From CATQHW01 sp965243545 (GTDB lineage Bacteria > Spirochaetota > Spirochaetia > SZUA-6 > Bin103), in NCBI GenBank assembly GCA_965243545.1, contig OZ251573.1:4278001-4342000 (forward strand): a stretch of DNA of 64,000 nt, written 5' to 3'. Under the pieces are notes generated by a model that worked only from the letters and a program-made list of their open reading frames with translations, ran no database searches and was not told the origin of the DNA. Position 1 is the first letter of the stretch. Each line of letters starts with the position of its first letter. The position numbers and the translations under genes are program-made. Of this stretch, positions 54,990 to 63,333 are shown one piece after another.

Positions 54990-56840
54990 GTGGAAGTACG
55001 GCGTGACCGCACCGCCATCGCGCGGCCGGACCTCTCCCGGCCCGTGCAACTGCTCATCGGCAACGGCGTCCTGACACCGGAGCACACCTTCTTCGACTAC
55101 GGCTGCGGCCTCGGCGACGACGTCCGATTCCTCCGGTCCCTCGGGTACCACGCTCACGGCTGGGACCCGGCGCACCAGCCGGACGAAGCGCAACGCAGCG
55201 CGGCGGTGGTCAACCTCGGCTACGTGCTCAACGTCATCGAGCGGCCGGCCGAGCGAGCGGCGGCGCTACGGCGGGCGTTCGATCTCACCGGAAGATGCCT
55301 GTGCGTCGCGGTCATGGTCGGCGCCGCCACCTATTCGGGAGAAGCGCAAAGCTATGGAGATGGGTTACTTACATCGCGCAGGACGTTTCAGAAGTACTAC
55401 CATCAGGAAGAGGCGCGGCGGTACCTTGAAGAGATCCTGGACGTCGAGCCGATCCCGCTCCAAGCGGGCGTCTTTCTGATCTTCCGGCAGACCGCCGATG
55501 CGCACGCCTTCCTGCTCAACCGCATTCAGCGCTCCACGCCGCTCATGCACGGCGTCCCGCGGGAGCGCCGGCGCGCGCTACGGACCGCCCTGATTGAGAC
55601 GTTCCGGGCCGAGCACGCGGACGAGTGGGCAGCGTACGCCGACTTCGCGGCGTCCCGAGCCCGCCCACCCGTCGCCGGCGAGCTCGACGCGCTACGGGTC
55701 GCCGCCGAGCACGGCGTTGCGCCCGCTGACCTGTGGGCGGCAGCCTCCGAAGCGTTGCCGCAGGAGCATCTCGCGGAGCAGCGCCGCCGGCATACCTATC
55801 AGTATCTGACGTTCATGGCGATCTGCCGCTTCCGCGGGACGCCGCGGCTGCGCGATCTGCCGGTCACCGCGCGCTACGACATCCGCCACTTCTTCCGTAG
55901 TTACAGCCACCTCAAGCAATTGAGCGGCGAGCATCTGTTTGCGGCCGGCGATGCGGAACGGGTGGCGCGGCTCCGCGAAACGGCGGCGGCAGGGGTGAAC
56001 ACCGCCGACGGCTACTTCGTGGCCCGGCGCGATCTGCCGGCCCTCGACCCCACCCTGCAGATCTACGCGCGCCTCGGCGAGCTCTTCGCAGGCGATCTCG
56101 ACAGCGTGGACGTGATCAAGGTTCACAAGACCTCGCCGCGCCTCTCTCTGTTCTCGCTCATCGACGCGCGGGAGGCGCTGCCACGCCTCAAGTCACGGGT
56201 GAAGATCGACTTGCAGAGTCAGCAGGTCCGGTTCTTCGACCACTCGACGAACCCGGAGCCGGAGCTCCTCGTGGGAAAGCAGCTCCTCGGCTTCGATGAA
56301 GGCAGCACGGACGCCCGGGCCATATCTGTGGGCAGGAGGCTTCTGATGCAAGACGAACCGTTCGGCCTGATCGTGCCCGTTGCGCGGGTGACCCAACGAC
56401 GGCGGGTTGACAGCTCAATCCGCCCGGCCCATACTCCGCCGATACACACTGGGCCGCACGTTCCCGGTCCCTCGTTCCTGATGGCCACCACCAGTCTCCG
56501 ATCAACCCCGTCCTTCCGATGGCGATCCAAATTCCTGTCCGCCTCAAATTCCGGAGTGCCCCAGGTGCCTGGCGTATACGCGCTTGGGCACATCGACGGG
56601 TACTACGGACTTGAAGTAAGCCGCGTTTACGTCTATGTCGGCGAGACTACCAATCTCCAGCGCCGACTGTGCCAGCATCTTCCGGACACCGAGCAGAACG
56701 CGCCTCTGAGAGAGTACCTGCGGCACAATTACGCGACTGCCCGATGCTGGTACGCGCCCATTCCTGGTTCCGATATCAAGGTAATACAGGACGATCTCAT
56801 TCGCAGACTTCGGCCAGCGTTCAATATACTTGGCCACTGA
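54990..56840 (+). CDS. dnd-associated methyltransferase C-terminal part fused to a GIY-YIG domain
   Basis: 616 residues from GTG 54990. LTPEHTFFDYGCGLGDDVRF near residue 30 is a SAM-binding motif and VVNLGYVLNVIERPAERAAA the following helix of the dnd-associated methyltransferase family. That part continues to about residue 450 (RLKSRVKIDLQSQQVRFF). After a Pro-rich, poorly conserved linker comes VPGVYALGHIDGYYGLEVSR, then VYVYVGETTNLQRRL, a GIY-YIG nuclease core with its conserved Gly, Tyr and Arg, ending IRRLRPAFNILGH. The GIY-YIG part may instead be an independent gene from ATG 56481. A methyltransferase-nuclease fusion in a Dnd locus would be unusual. Confidence 0.7.
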   Translation: MEVRRDRTAIARPDLSRPVQLLIGNGVLTPEHTFFDYGCGLGDDVRFLRSLGYHAHGWDPAHQPDEAQRSAAVVNLGYVLNVIERPAERAAALRRAFDLTGRCLCVAVMVGAATYSGEAQSYGDGLLTSRRTFQKYYHQEEARRYLEEILDVEPIPLQAGVFLIFRQTADAHAFLLNRIQRSTPLMHGVPRERRRALRTALIETFRAEHADEWAAYADFAASRARPPVAGELDALRVAAEHGVAPADLWAAASEALPQEHLAEQRRRHTYQYLTFMAICRFRGTPRLRDLPVTARYDIRHFFRSYSHLKQLSGEHLFAAGDAERVARLRETAAAGVNTADGYFVARRDLPALDPTLQIYARLGELFAGDLDSVDVIKVHKTSPRLSLFSLIDAREALPRLKSRVKIDLQSQQVRFFDHSTNPEPELLVGKQLLGFDEGSTDARAISVGRRLLMQDEPFGLIVPVARVTQRRRVDSSIRPAHTPPIHTGPHVPGPSFLMATTSLRSTPSFRWRSKFLSASNSGVPQVPGVYALGHIDGYYGLEVSRVYVYVGETTNLQRRLCQHLPDTEQNAPLREYLRHNYATARCWYAPIPGSDIKVIQDDLIRRLRPAFNILGH

Positions 56841-56861
56841 CCGTACGACCAAGGAGTTAAA

Positions 56862-58505
56862 ATGCCTGACCCTTCGAAGCACGACCTCGACGCAATAATG
56901 GACGTAACGAGAGCTCAGGAGCGAGAGAAGCAAGTGTTGAGTATGTTGCTCGAAAAACAGTGCTCGCTTGCCAACCATCATCTGGTCACTCATGTGCGTA
57001 TGGGTGACGTATCGTCCTTCTTGACGTCCGTATCACTCGCGTGGGTTGCGGAAAAGGTGGGGTTCGCAGCCGATCTACCAGTTTTCAAAGAAGACAAAGA
57101 AGGCTCCAAGCGGGTACCGATTCGGCAAGATACGGTCGACCAGATACAGCAACGACAGCCCGATTGGCGACGCCAACGGCAAATGACCGCCTACCTGGCA
57201 GCCCGACGCCACCACAAGTTCCCTCCTCTGCTATTAGTAGGCTATCAGGGTTGGATATACGACGATCGGCACGATAATTGGGCTCCTGACCAACGGGCAA
57301 CGCAAGATAGCCTTACCCTGAGATCCTTAGAGCCTTCCGGCGCCTACTGGGATCTTGACGATAGTGAAACCGAATTCTACGCACTTGACGGCCAACACAG
57401 ATTGATGGCGATCCTAGGGCTAAGAGATCTGATACAAACCGGGCATCTCCATGCGCTTGACGAAAAGCGAGCGCCAAAGAAGCAGGGCGCCCTGTCCCGC
57501 GACGAGATCATCGACTACATACACAGTCTGACCGCGGAGAGCCGAGCTAACGTCCACGAACGCCTTCAGCACGCCATGGATGAGCGCATCGGCGTAGAGA
57601 TCGTACCCGCCGTACACGACGGGGAGACCTATAGCGATGCACTTCGACGTCTCCGCCAAATGTTCGTCGATGTGAACGAGAACGCCAAAATTCTGACGCG
57701 AAGTGAACTCGTTCAACTCGACGAAATGAACGGGTTCCGCGTCGTGGCCCGTAGCCTCCTCGTTAACCACGATTTGTTTCGTGGAACAGCCAGCAACGAG
57801 CGTGATGAAACACCGAAGGTAGAGACGACGATGACGACACTATCGGAGTCATCCAATTCTTATACGACGTTGAACACCTTGGCCGATATAGCCAGAAACT
57901 ACCTTACCGAAAATAAATCTCTGCCAGATAGCGAGCGGTTTCTTTCGTGGGGAAACTTCGTCGCCAAAGGCATTTTCATACGTCCCGACGACTCCATATT
58001 GGATATCAGTACGGCCGCTATGAGCGAGTATTTCGATCACCTTGCTCGACTTCCGTCGCATGTTGCGTTCATTCAAGGTAAGCCAGCAAGTGAAATACGG
58101 TCAGAGGAGGACGGAGATAACATTCTCTTTCGTCCTATCGTCCAAACTGCTCTCGCTGAGGCGATAGGGAAGCTGGCCACCGACGGCGTGTCACTCAAGA
58201 ACGTGGTCGACGAGCTCATGCGGCAGGAATCATGTGGTCAAATGAAACTGCGCGAGAGGACCTCGCCGTGGTTCGGCGTGTTGTGCGACCCTAATGGCAA
58301 TATGCGTCGACACAAGAAGAATGAGAGACTTTGCAGTCGCCTGTTTCGGTATCTGTTGGGTGGCGGGATCGAGGATGACATAGAGCGCGAACGCTTGAGG
58401 AGCGACTTTGCCGAGGAGCGAAAAACAGACGTTGAATCGGCGATCGACTTGGAAGGACGGGCTGTTTCGCCTGATAGTATTAGGCTTCCCCATCCGTGGC
58501 GGTGA
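56862..58505 (+). CDS. DGQHR-domain protein (DndB-like)
   Basis: 547 residues. The signature is EFYALDGQHRLMAILGL near residue 172, followed by MFVDVNENAKILTRSELVQL, the second conserved block of the DGQHR/DndB family. The first 150 residues add KVGFAADLPVFKEDKEGSKR and a QPDWRRQRQMTAYLA helix. DndB is the repressor or regulator of phosphorothioation genes; this is a second, longer member in the same locus. The next gene begins 10 bp before its stop, so the pair is co-translated. The gene is AT-richer than its flanks. ATG 56862 has an AAGGAG site upstream. Confidence 0.82.
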   Translation: MPDPSKHDLDAIMDVTRAQEREKQVLSMLLEKQCSLANHHLVTHVRMGDVSSFLTSVSLAWVAEKVGFAADLPVFKEDKEGSKRVPIRQDTVDQIQQRQPDWRRQRQMTAYLAARRHHKFPPLLLVGYQGWIYDDRHDNWAPDQRATQDSLTLRSLEPSGAYWDLDDSETEFYALDGQHRLMAILGLRDLIQTGHLHALDEKRAPKKQGALSRDEIIDYIHSLTAESRANVHERLQHAMDERIGVEIVPAVHDGETYSDALRRLRQMFVDVNENAKILTRSELVQLDEMNGFRVVARSLLVNHDLFRGTASNERDETPKVETTMTTLSESSNSYTTLNTLADIARNYLTENKSLPDSERFLSWGNFVAKGIFIRPDDSILDISTAAMSEYFDHLARLPSHVAFIQGKPASEIRSEEDGDNILFRPIVQTALAEAIGKLATDGVSLKNVVDELMRQESCGQMKLRERTSPWFGVLCDPNGNMRRHKKNERLCSRLFRYLLGGGIEDDIERERLRSDFAEERKTDVESAIDLEGRAVSPDSIRLPHPWR

Positions 58506-59437
58506 CGCCTTGCGTTAGCATCGACTGTCCTCCAATCGCGGGAGCCGAGTACGCGTTTGCGACTTTAGGTGATCTCGACAGGATTGGGGACGCGTTTTGC
58601 CAAGCCGCCCAACGGACTGAGCATGTCGACGCCGTTCAAAGGTACAGATACTTCAGGATGCGTTGTCTTGCGACGACGTTGTGGGTGATCGACACGTGCG
58701 GGGTTCCGAAGCGGGCTGCGGTCAGCGTGCGCCTCAAGAGGCTTGATAGTATTCGACGTAAGATCAGGCGACCGGAGACTCGATTTACGCTCGGTCGTTT
58801 GGACGATGTCGTTGGCGTCAGGATCGTATGCGATAATCTCCGCACAGTGTCCGAACTGAGTAGCCGCTTGCGGTCGTCGTCCATGGGTTACAGAGTCAAG
58901 GATTACGTCGGAAACCCAGCCGTCACCGGCTATCGGGGTATCCATCACATCATGAGATTTCGGCAGCCGGTAACGGAAGAGAACCACATCAGCGTTCGGT
59001 TCGAGATACAGATAAGGACGTATTTCCAGCATCTGTGGGCGGTTTGGTCGGAGTCCCATGGAGAAGCTGTGAAGCTCGGATCAGGGGCATTTGAAGAACA
59101 GCATGGTCTACGGGTCCTTTCGGAGAATATCGCCGGGTGGGAGAAAGGTAATCCGAGTAAGATTCAGGCGGAATTACCTCCGTATTCCGGCTATCGATCG
59201 ATCGCAGTGTGCTGGAAAACGCCGAATGGCAAAGCGGATATCTATTTCTTTCAGAGTGACGTGGACGAAGCGGTAAAGTGGTTGAATTACTTGGAAACGA
59301 CGTACCACCGGCACCGGAGCAATGCCCTTCTTCTGGTCGGCGTGACCGGCTCCGCCGATACGGCAAGGTGGCTTCAGCTAACTCATCCGTTGTTCACGGG
59401 GTCAAGAGCAATCCATCCCGGGTATTGGATGCCTTGA
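58496..59437 (+). CDS. RelA/SpoT-type nucleotide pyrophosphokinase domain protein
   Basis: 313 residues from GTG 58496 (GTG 58502 is also possible). The synthetase signatures are RLDDVVGVRIVCDN near residue 100, MGYRVKDYVGNPAVTGYRGI with HH near 132-147 (the (p)ppGpp synthetase G-loop with Tyr), and VRFEIQIRTYFQHLWAVWSE near 166-185 containing the catalytic Glu. No hydrolase, TGS or ACT domain is present. Small stand-alone synthetases act as toxins (toxSAS) or in antiviral CapRel. Here it overlaps the DGQHR gene, so an immune or toxin role in the Dnd locus is possible. Activity is inferred from intact motifs. Confidence 0.8.
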   Translation: MAVTPCVSIDCPPIAGAEYAFATLGDLDRIGDAFCQAAQRTEHVDAVQRYRYFRMRCLATTLWVIDTCGVPKRAAVSVRLKRLDSIRRKIRRPETRFTLGRLDDVVGVRIVCDNLRTVSELSSRLRSSSMGYRVKDYVGNPAVTGYRGIHHIMRFRQPVTEENHISVRFEIQIRTYFQHLWAVWSESHGEAVKLGSGAFEEQHGLRVLSENIAGWEKGNPSKIQAELPPYSGYRSIAVCWKTPNGKADIYFFQSDVDEAVKWLNYLETTYHRHRSNALLLVGVTGSADTARWLQLTHPLFTGSRAIHPGYWMP

Positions 59438-59475
59438 GAGGCGCGCGGCGGTCGATGGCCTCGATGGACGGCGTG

Positions 59476-60612
59476 TCAGCGCAAGGACTGGATACGGCGG
59501 GCAATCTCGTGCCAATCGACATCGGGCGTCATGTGACACCAAGACATCCGTACGGCGCCATCGATCGCTTCCTGCGGCAATCTCATGGCCTCTAGCACGT
59601 GGCTCGGCGCATATTGCTGGGACGTGCACGCTGAACCGTTCGAGACGGCAACGAGGTCCTTCATGGCTACCATGAGCGCCTCGGAATCGACGCCGGCAAC
59701 GGAGAAGTTGAGAACGTGCGGGAGGACACGCTCGGGATCACCGTGCAGCCGAATGCCGACGGACACTAGAGAGCCGAGCGCCTGCGCGCGAATTGCGGCG
59801 CATCGGCGCTGGCGTTCGGTTGCGTTGGCCGCCGCTTCTCGCGCCGCGACACCGAGTCCCACGATCAGCGGCACGGGGAGCGTTCCTGGGCGCAGGGCGC
59901 GTTCCTGGCCGCCCCCGTAGGTGAGCGGTTCGAGTGGAACGCTGTAGAACCCGCGCCGTCGAGAGATTAAAGCGCCAACGCCGACGGGGCCATATATCTT
60001 ATGAGAGCTGATGCTGATGAGATCGATGCGCGGCGAACGCAGTGTTTCCAGGTCCTTGCCGAATCCCTGCGCTGCGTCAACGTGGAAGTACGCCTCGTGG
60101 CGCTCCAGAAGAGAGGAGATCGGCCCAATCGGTTGGCGAACCCCTGTTTCGTTGTTGACGTGCATGACAGACACCAGCAGTGTATCCGGGCGGACGGCCG
60201 CTTCCACGGCGTCGACGGAGACCGCGCCGGTCGAGTCCGGTGGCACAAGGGTCAACTCGAAACCTCTGTGCCGTAGCGCGGCAAGCGGCTCCAGAACGGC
60301 CTTATGCTCAATGGCCGTCGAGACGATGTGTCGGCGCCCGCGCGCCACGCCAGACGCCTCCAAGCCGAGAATCGCCAAATTGTTGCTTTCCGTTGCGCCG
60401 CTTGTGAACAAGACCTCGTCCGGCGGCGCGTCCACGAGGTCCGCCACCTCCTCCCGCGCCCGCTCGACCGCCTTCTTTGCACGCAGCCCGTGTCCATGCG
60501 TGCGGCTGCCGGCGTTGCCCACGTCTTCGCTCCACCACCGGGTCATCGCGTCCAGGACGACCGGCTCCAAGGGCGCAGTGGCGTTACAGTCGAGGTACAC
60601 CGCGTTGGTCAT
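59476..60612 (-). CDS. dndA: Cysteine desulfurase DndA
   Basis: 378 residues. PLP-binding Lys is in DLISISSHKIYGPVGVGALI near residue 203, and the sulfur-carrying Cys is in VAVSNGSACTSQQYAPSHVL near 328. FTSGATESNNLAILGLE and YFHVDAAQGFGKDLE are the other class V aminotransferase motifs. In a dnd locus this enzyme supplies sulfur for replacement of a non-bridging phosphate oxygen in DNA. It is divergent from dndB with a 98-bp promoter region between. The start ATG 60612 is the first in frame. IscS cannot be formally excluded without the context. Confidence 0.93.
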   Translation of the reverse strand: MTNAVYLDCNATAPLEPVVLDAMTRWWSEDVGNAGSRTHGHGLRAKKAVERAREEVADLVDAPPDEVLFTSGATESNNLAILGLEASGVARGRRHIVSTAIEHKAVLEPLAALRHRGFELTLVPPDSTGAVSVDAVEAAVRPDTLLVSVMHVNNETGVRQPIGPISSLLERHEAYFHVDAAQGFGKDLETLRSPRIDLISISSHKIYGPVGVGALISRRRGFYSVPLEPLTYGGGQERALRPGTLPVPLIVGLGVAAREAAANATERQRRCAAIRAQALGSLVSVGIRLHGDPERVLPHVLNFSVAGVDSEALMVAMKDLVAVSNGSACTSQQYAPSHVLEAMRLPQEAIDGAVRMSWCHMTPDVDWHEIARRIQSLR

Positions 60613-60630
60613 GGCTTCGGACCTCCTGAC

Positions 60631-60703
60631 GCATACGTACGTTTGGGTGTTGACATACAGTTTGCCATCTGCTTCAATGGTCGCATCGTTCGTATGCAGG
60701 AGG
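60631..60703. promoter_or_regulatory. dndA-dndB divergent control region
   Basis: A dndB promoter candidate is TTGACA (60650-60655), 17 bp, TTCAAT (60673-60678). GCATACG at 60631-60637 and CGTATGC at 60691-60697 are inverted repeats flanking it, a possible operator. The AGGAGG at 60698-60703 serves the GTG start of dndB at 60711. Confidence 0.6.
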
Positions 60704-60710
60704 CAAGGCG

Positions 60711-61811
60711 GTGTCGTTTGAGTACATCTTCCCAGCCATCACAGGCATCCAGGCCGGTCGCGAGTACTACGTCTCCATGTGCCCGATGCGGCTGTTGCCG
60801 CGGATCTTCTTGTTCGACGAAGCAGAGTTGGTTCCTGAGTTGCGGGCGCAGAGACTGATCAACCGCTCCCGCCTGCCCGAACTGACGCGATACATCACCG
60901 AGAACCCCGACACGTACGTCTTCTCGGCGATCACTGTGTCCATCGACGGCGAAGTCCGGTTCGACAGTATGGCCCTTGAAGGAGCCGCGAGCCGGATCGG
61001 CACTCTTCACGTTTCCATGTCGGCCCGCTTCATCATCAACGACGGTCAACATCGGCGGGCGGCCATGGAACGGGCGTTACTCGCGAAGCCTGAGCTTGGC
61101 GACGAAAGCATCGCCGTCGTCTTCTTCCTCGACCGTGGTCTGGAGCGCTGCCAGCAGATGTTTTCCGACCTGAACCGGTACGCCATCCGCCCCTCCAAAT
61201 CATTGAGCATCCTCTACGACGATCGCGACCACACCGCCCAACTCACCAAAGCCTTAATCGCTAAATCACCTGTATTCAGAGACGTCGTAGAACTCGAAAA
61301 GACGAGTTTGGCGCCACGCTCGCGCCGCCTGTTCACGCTCAGCGCACTGTACCACGCCACTGGCGAGCTGCTTGCTGGGATCGACGATCGGTCGTCACAA
61401 GACCTTGCCGAACTCGCCATCCGGTACTGGGAAACGGTCGCTACTCATATGGACGAATGGCAGAAGGTGATACTTGGTAACCTTTCTGCCGGTGAGGTTC
61501 GGGCTGACTACATTCATACGCACGGGGTCGTCCTGCAAGCTCTAGGTCGCGTCGGAAACGCCTTGATTCAAGATCATCCCGCGCAATGGGAAGGCAAGCT
61601 CTCCTCGCTCAAGCACATCGACTGGCGTAGGACAAACACCCGCCTTTGGGAAGGTCGCGCCCTTTCGGGAGGGAGGTTGTCGAAGGCAGGCCAGCACGCG
61701 ATTCTGACGAGCAACGCCATCAAGTCCCACATGAAGCTAACTTTGTCATCCGACGAACAGGAGGTCGAGGATGCGTTCAAACAGGGAACCGATGACACCC
61801 GAGCCCGGTAG
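60711..61811 (+). CDS. dndB: DNA phosphorothioation regulator DndB
   Basis: 366 residues from GTG 60711 with a perfect ribosome site. The DGQHR motif is RFIINDGQHRRAAMERALLA near residue 103, followed by MFSDLNRYAIRPSKSLSILY. This is the standard DndB size and pattern. In known systems DndB binds the dnd promoter and lowers modification. It overlaps dndC by 41 bp, consistent with one operon. The inverted repeats in the upstream region are a plausible binding site (inference). Confidence 0.93.
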   Translation: MSFEYIFPAITGIQAGREYYVSMCPMRLLPRIFLFDEAELVPELRAQRLINRSRLPELTRYITENPDTYVFSAITVSIDGEVRFDSMALEGAASRIGTLHVSMSARFIINDGQHRRAAMERALLAKPELGDESIAVVFFLDRGLERCQQMFSDLNRYAIRPSKSLSILYDDRDHTAQLTKALIAKSPVFRDVVELEKTSLAPRSRRLFTLSALYHATGELLAGIDDRSSQDLAELAIRYWETVATHMDEWQKVILGNLSAGEVRADYIHTHGVVLQALGRVGNALIQDHPAQWEGKLSSLKHIDWRRTNTRLWEGRALSGGRLSKAGQHAILTSNAIKSHMKLTLSSDEQEVEDAFKQGTDDTRAR

Positions 61812-63333
61812 ACAAGGAACGCGATCTCCTTTCGCGGAAAACAGCCTATACGACGAGGTTGCCGCGATTACCCAGGAAGTCGGCGATCTCTACTTGGCTG
61901 ACGAAATTCCGTGGGTCGTCGGTTACAGCGGCGGGAAGGATTCAACCGCCGTGCTCCAGATCGTCTGGAAAGCACTCGCATCGATACCGAGTGAACGCCG
62001 CACCAAACCGGTGTACGTCATCAGCACGGACACACTTGTGGAGAACCCGGTCGTTGCCTTGTGGGTCTCGAAATCGCTTGAAAGAATGACCGTCGCCGCA
62101 AAGGATCAAGGCCTACCCCTTACCGCCCATCGCTTGACGCCTGCCGTCGAGAACACGTTTTGGGTGAATCTGATAGGCCGTGGCTATCCCGCGCCTCGGC
62201 CAAAGTTCCGTTGGTGCACAGATCGCCTAAAGATCATGCCTTCCACTCAGTTTATCACCTCCGTCGTACAACGCCACGGCGAGGCCATTCTCGTCCTGGG
62301 AACGCGGAAGACGGAAAGCGCCGCTCGCGCACGGGTAATGGCAAAATATGAGAAGGACCGCGTGAGATCGCGTCTCAGCCCAAACGGCAAACTGGCCAAT
62401 TCGTACGTCTATACACCCATAGAGGATTGGACCAACGACGAAGTTTGGGTGTTCCTCATGCAGATCGCCAACCCGTGGGGATACCACAACAAGGACCTTC
62501 TGACGATGTACCAGGGTGCATCGCCGGACGGCGAATGCCCGCTGGTTGTGGACGACAGCACCCCAAGCTGTGGCGACAGCCGGTTCGGTTGCTGGGTCTG
62601 CACGCTCGTGGACCAAGACAGGTCCATGAACGCAATGATCCAGAACGACCAGGAGAAGGAGTGGATGCTGCCCCTCCTGGAACTCCGTAATCGATTGGAC
62701 CCTCCAAAAAGCCCGGACGGCGACCGACCGCTCCGGGACTTCAGGCGTATGAATGGCACGGTACAGTTGTTTGCCGACAGACCAATTCCGGGTCCGTATA
62801 CGCAGAATGCTCGGGAAGCTTGGCTACGCCAAGTGCTGGAAGCGCAGCGCCATGTTCGAGCTATGGGGCCTGCAACCGTCCGAGACATCGAGCTCATCAC
62901 GCTCGAAGAACTTGAGACCATCCGCCGCATCTGGGTTATCGAAAAGCATGAGATCGAAGACAACCTTCCTATCATCTACGAGCGCACGACCGGCACGCCC
63001 TACCCTGGCTCACGTCTCGACGACAATACCACCCTGGGCACCGCCGAGATCGATCTGTTGCGCGCACTGTGCGGCGACAACGATCTTCACTTTCAATTGG
63101 TGAGAGAGCTTCTTTCGATAGAAAAGCGCCACCGAACCATGCTCCGCCGCGCCGGGCTGTTCAATGCCATCGATCGAGCATTCGAGCGCAGTTTCTACAC
63201 CGACGAGGATGACGCTGTCGAGCGAGCGCGGCAGCGGCGGGACGCGCTTGCCGCAGCCCGCGATAGAATCGTCAATCACACCCCCAGTCTCAAGTCAATC
63301 TCGGATTCGGACCACCGGAAGCAAGCGCGATGA
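61771..63333 (+). CDS. dndC: Phosphorothioation sulfurtransferase DndC
   Basis: 520 residues from ATG 61771; ATG 61792 is an alternative. The ATP-pyrophosphatase P-loop is VVGYSGGKDSTAVLQIVWKA near residue 50. KFRWCTDRLKIMP near 145 and SCGDSRFGCWVCTLVDQDRS near 266 supply the cysteines of the iron-sulfur cluster. This is the PAPS-reductase-like enzyme that activates DNA phosphate for sulfur transfer from DndA. It is followed by dndD with an ATGA overlap. All motifs are intact, so modification is probably functional if dndE lies beyond the window. Confidence 0.95.
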   Translation: MRSNREPMTPEPGRQGTRSPFAENSLYDEVAAITQEVGDLYLADEIPWVVGYSGGKDSTAVLQIVWKALASIPSERRTKPVYVISTDTLVENPVVALWVSKSLERMTVAAKDQGLPLTAHRLTPAVENTFWVNLIGRGYPAPRPKFRWCTDRLKIMPSTQFITSVVQRHGEAILVLGTRKTESAARARVMAKYEKDRVRSRLSPNGKLANSYVYTPIEDWTNDEVWVFLMQIANPWGYHNKDLLTMYQGASPDGECPLVVDDSTPSCGDSRFGCWVCTLVDQDRSMNAMIQNDQEKEWMLPLLELRNRLDPPKSPDGDRPLRDFRRMNGTVQLFADRPIPGPYTQNAREAWLRQVLEAQRHVRAMGPATVRDIELITLEELETIRRIWVIEKHEIEDNLPIIYERTTGTPYPGSRLDDNTTLGTAEIDLLRALCGDNDLHFQLVRELLSIEKRHRTMLRRAGLFNAIDRAFERSFYTDEDDAVERARQRRDALAAARDRIVNHTPSLKSISDSDHRKQAR

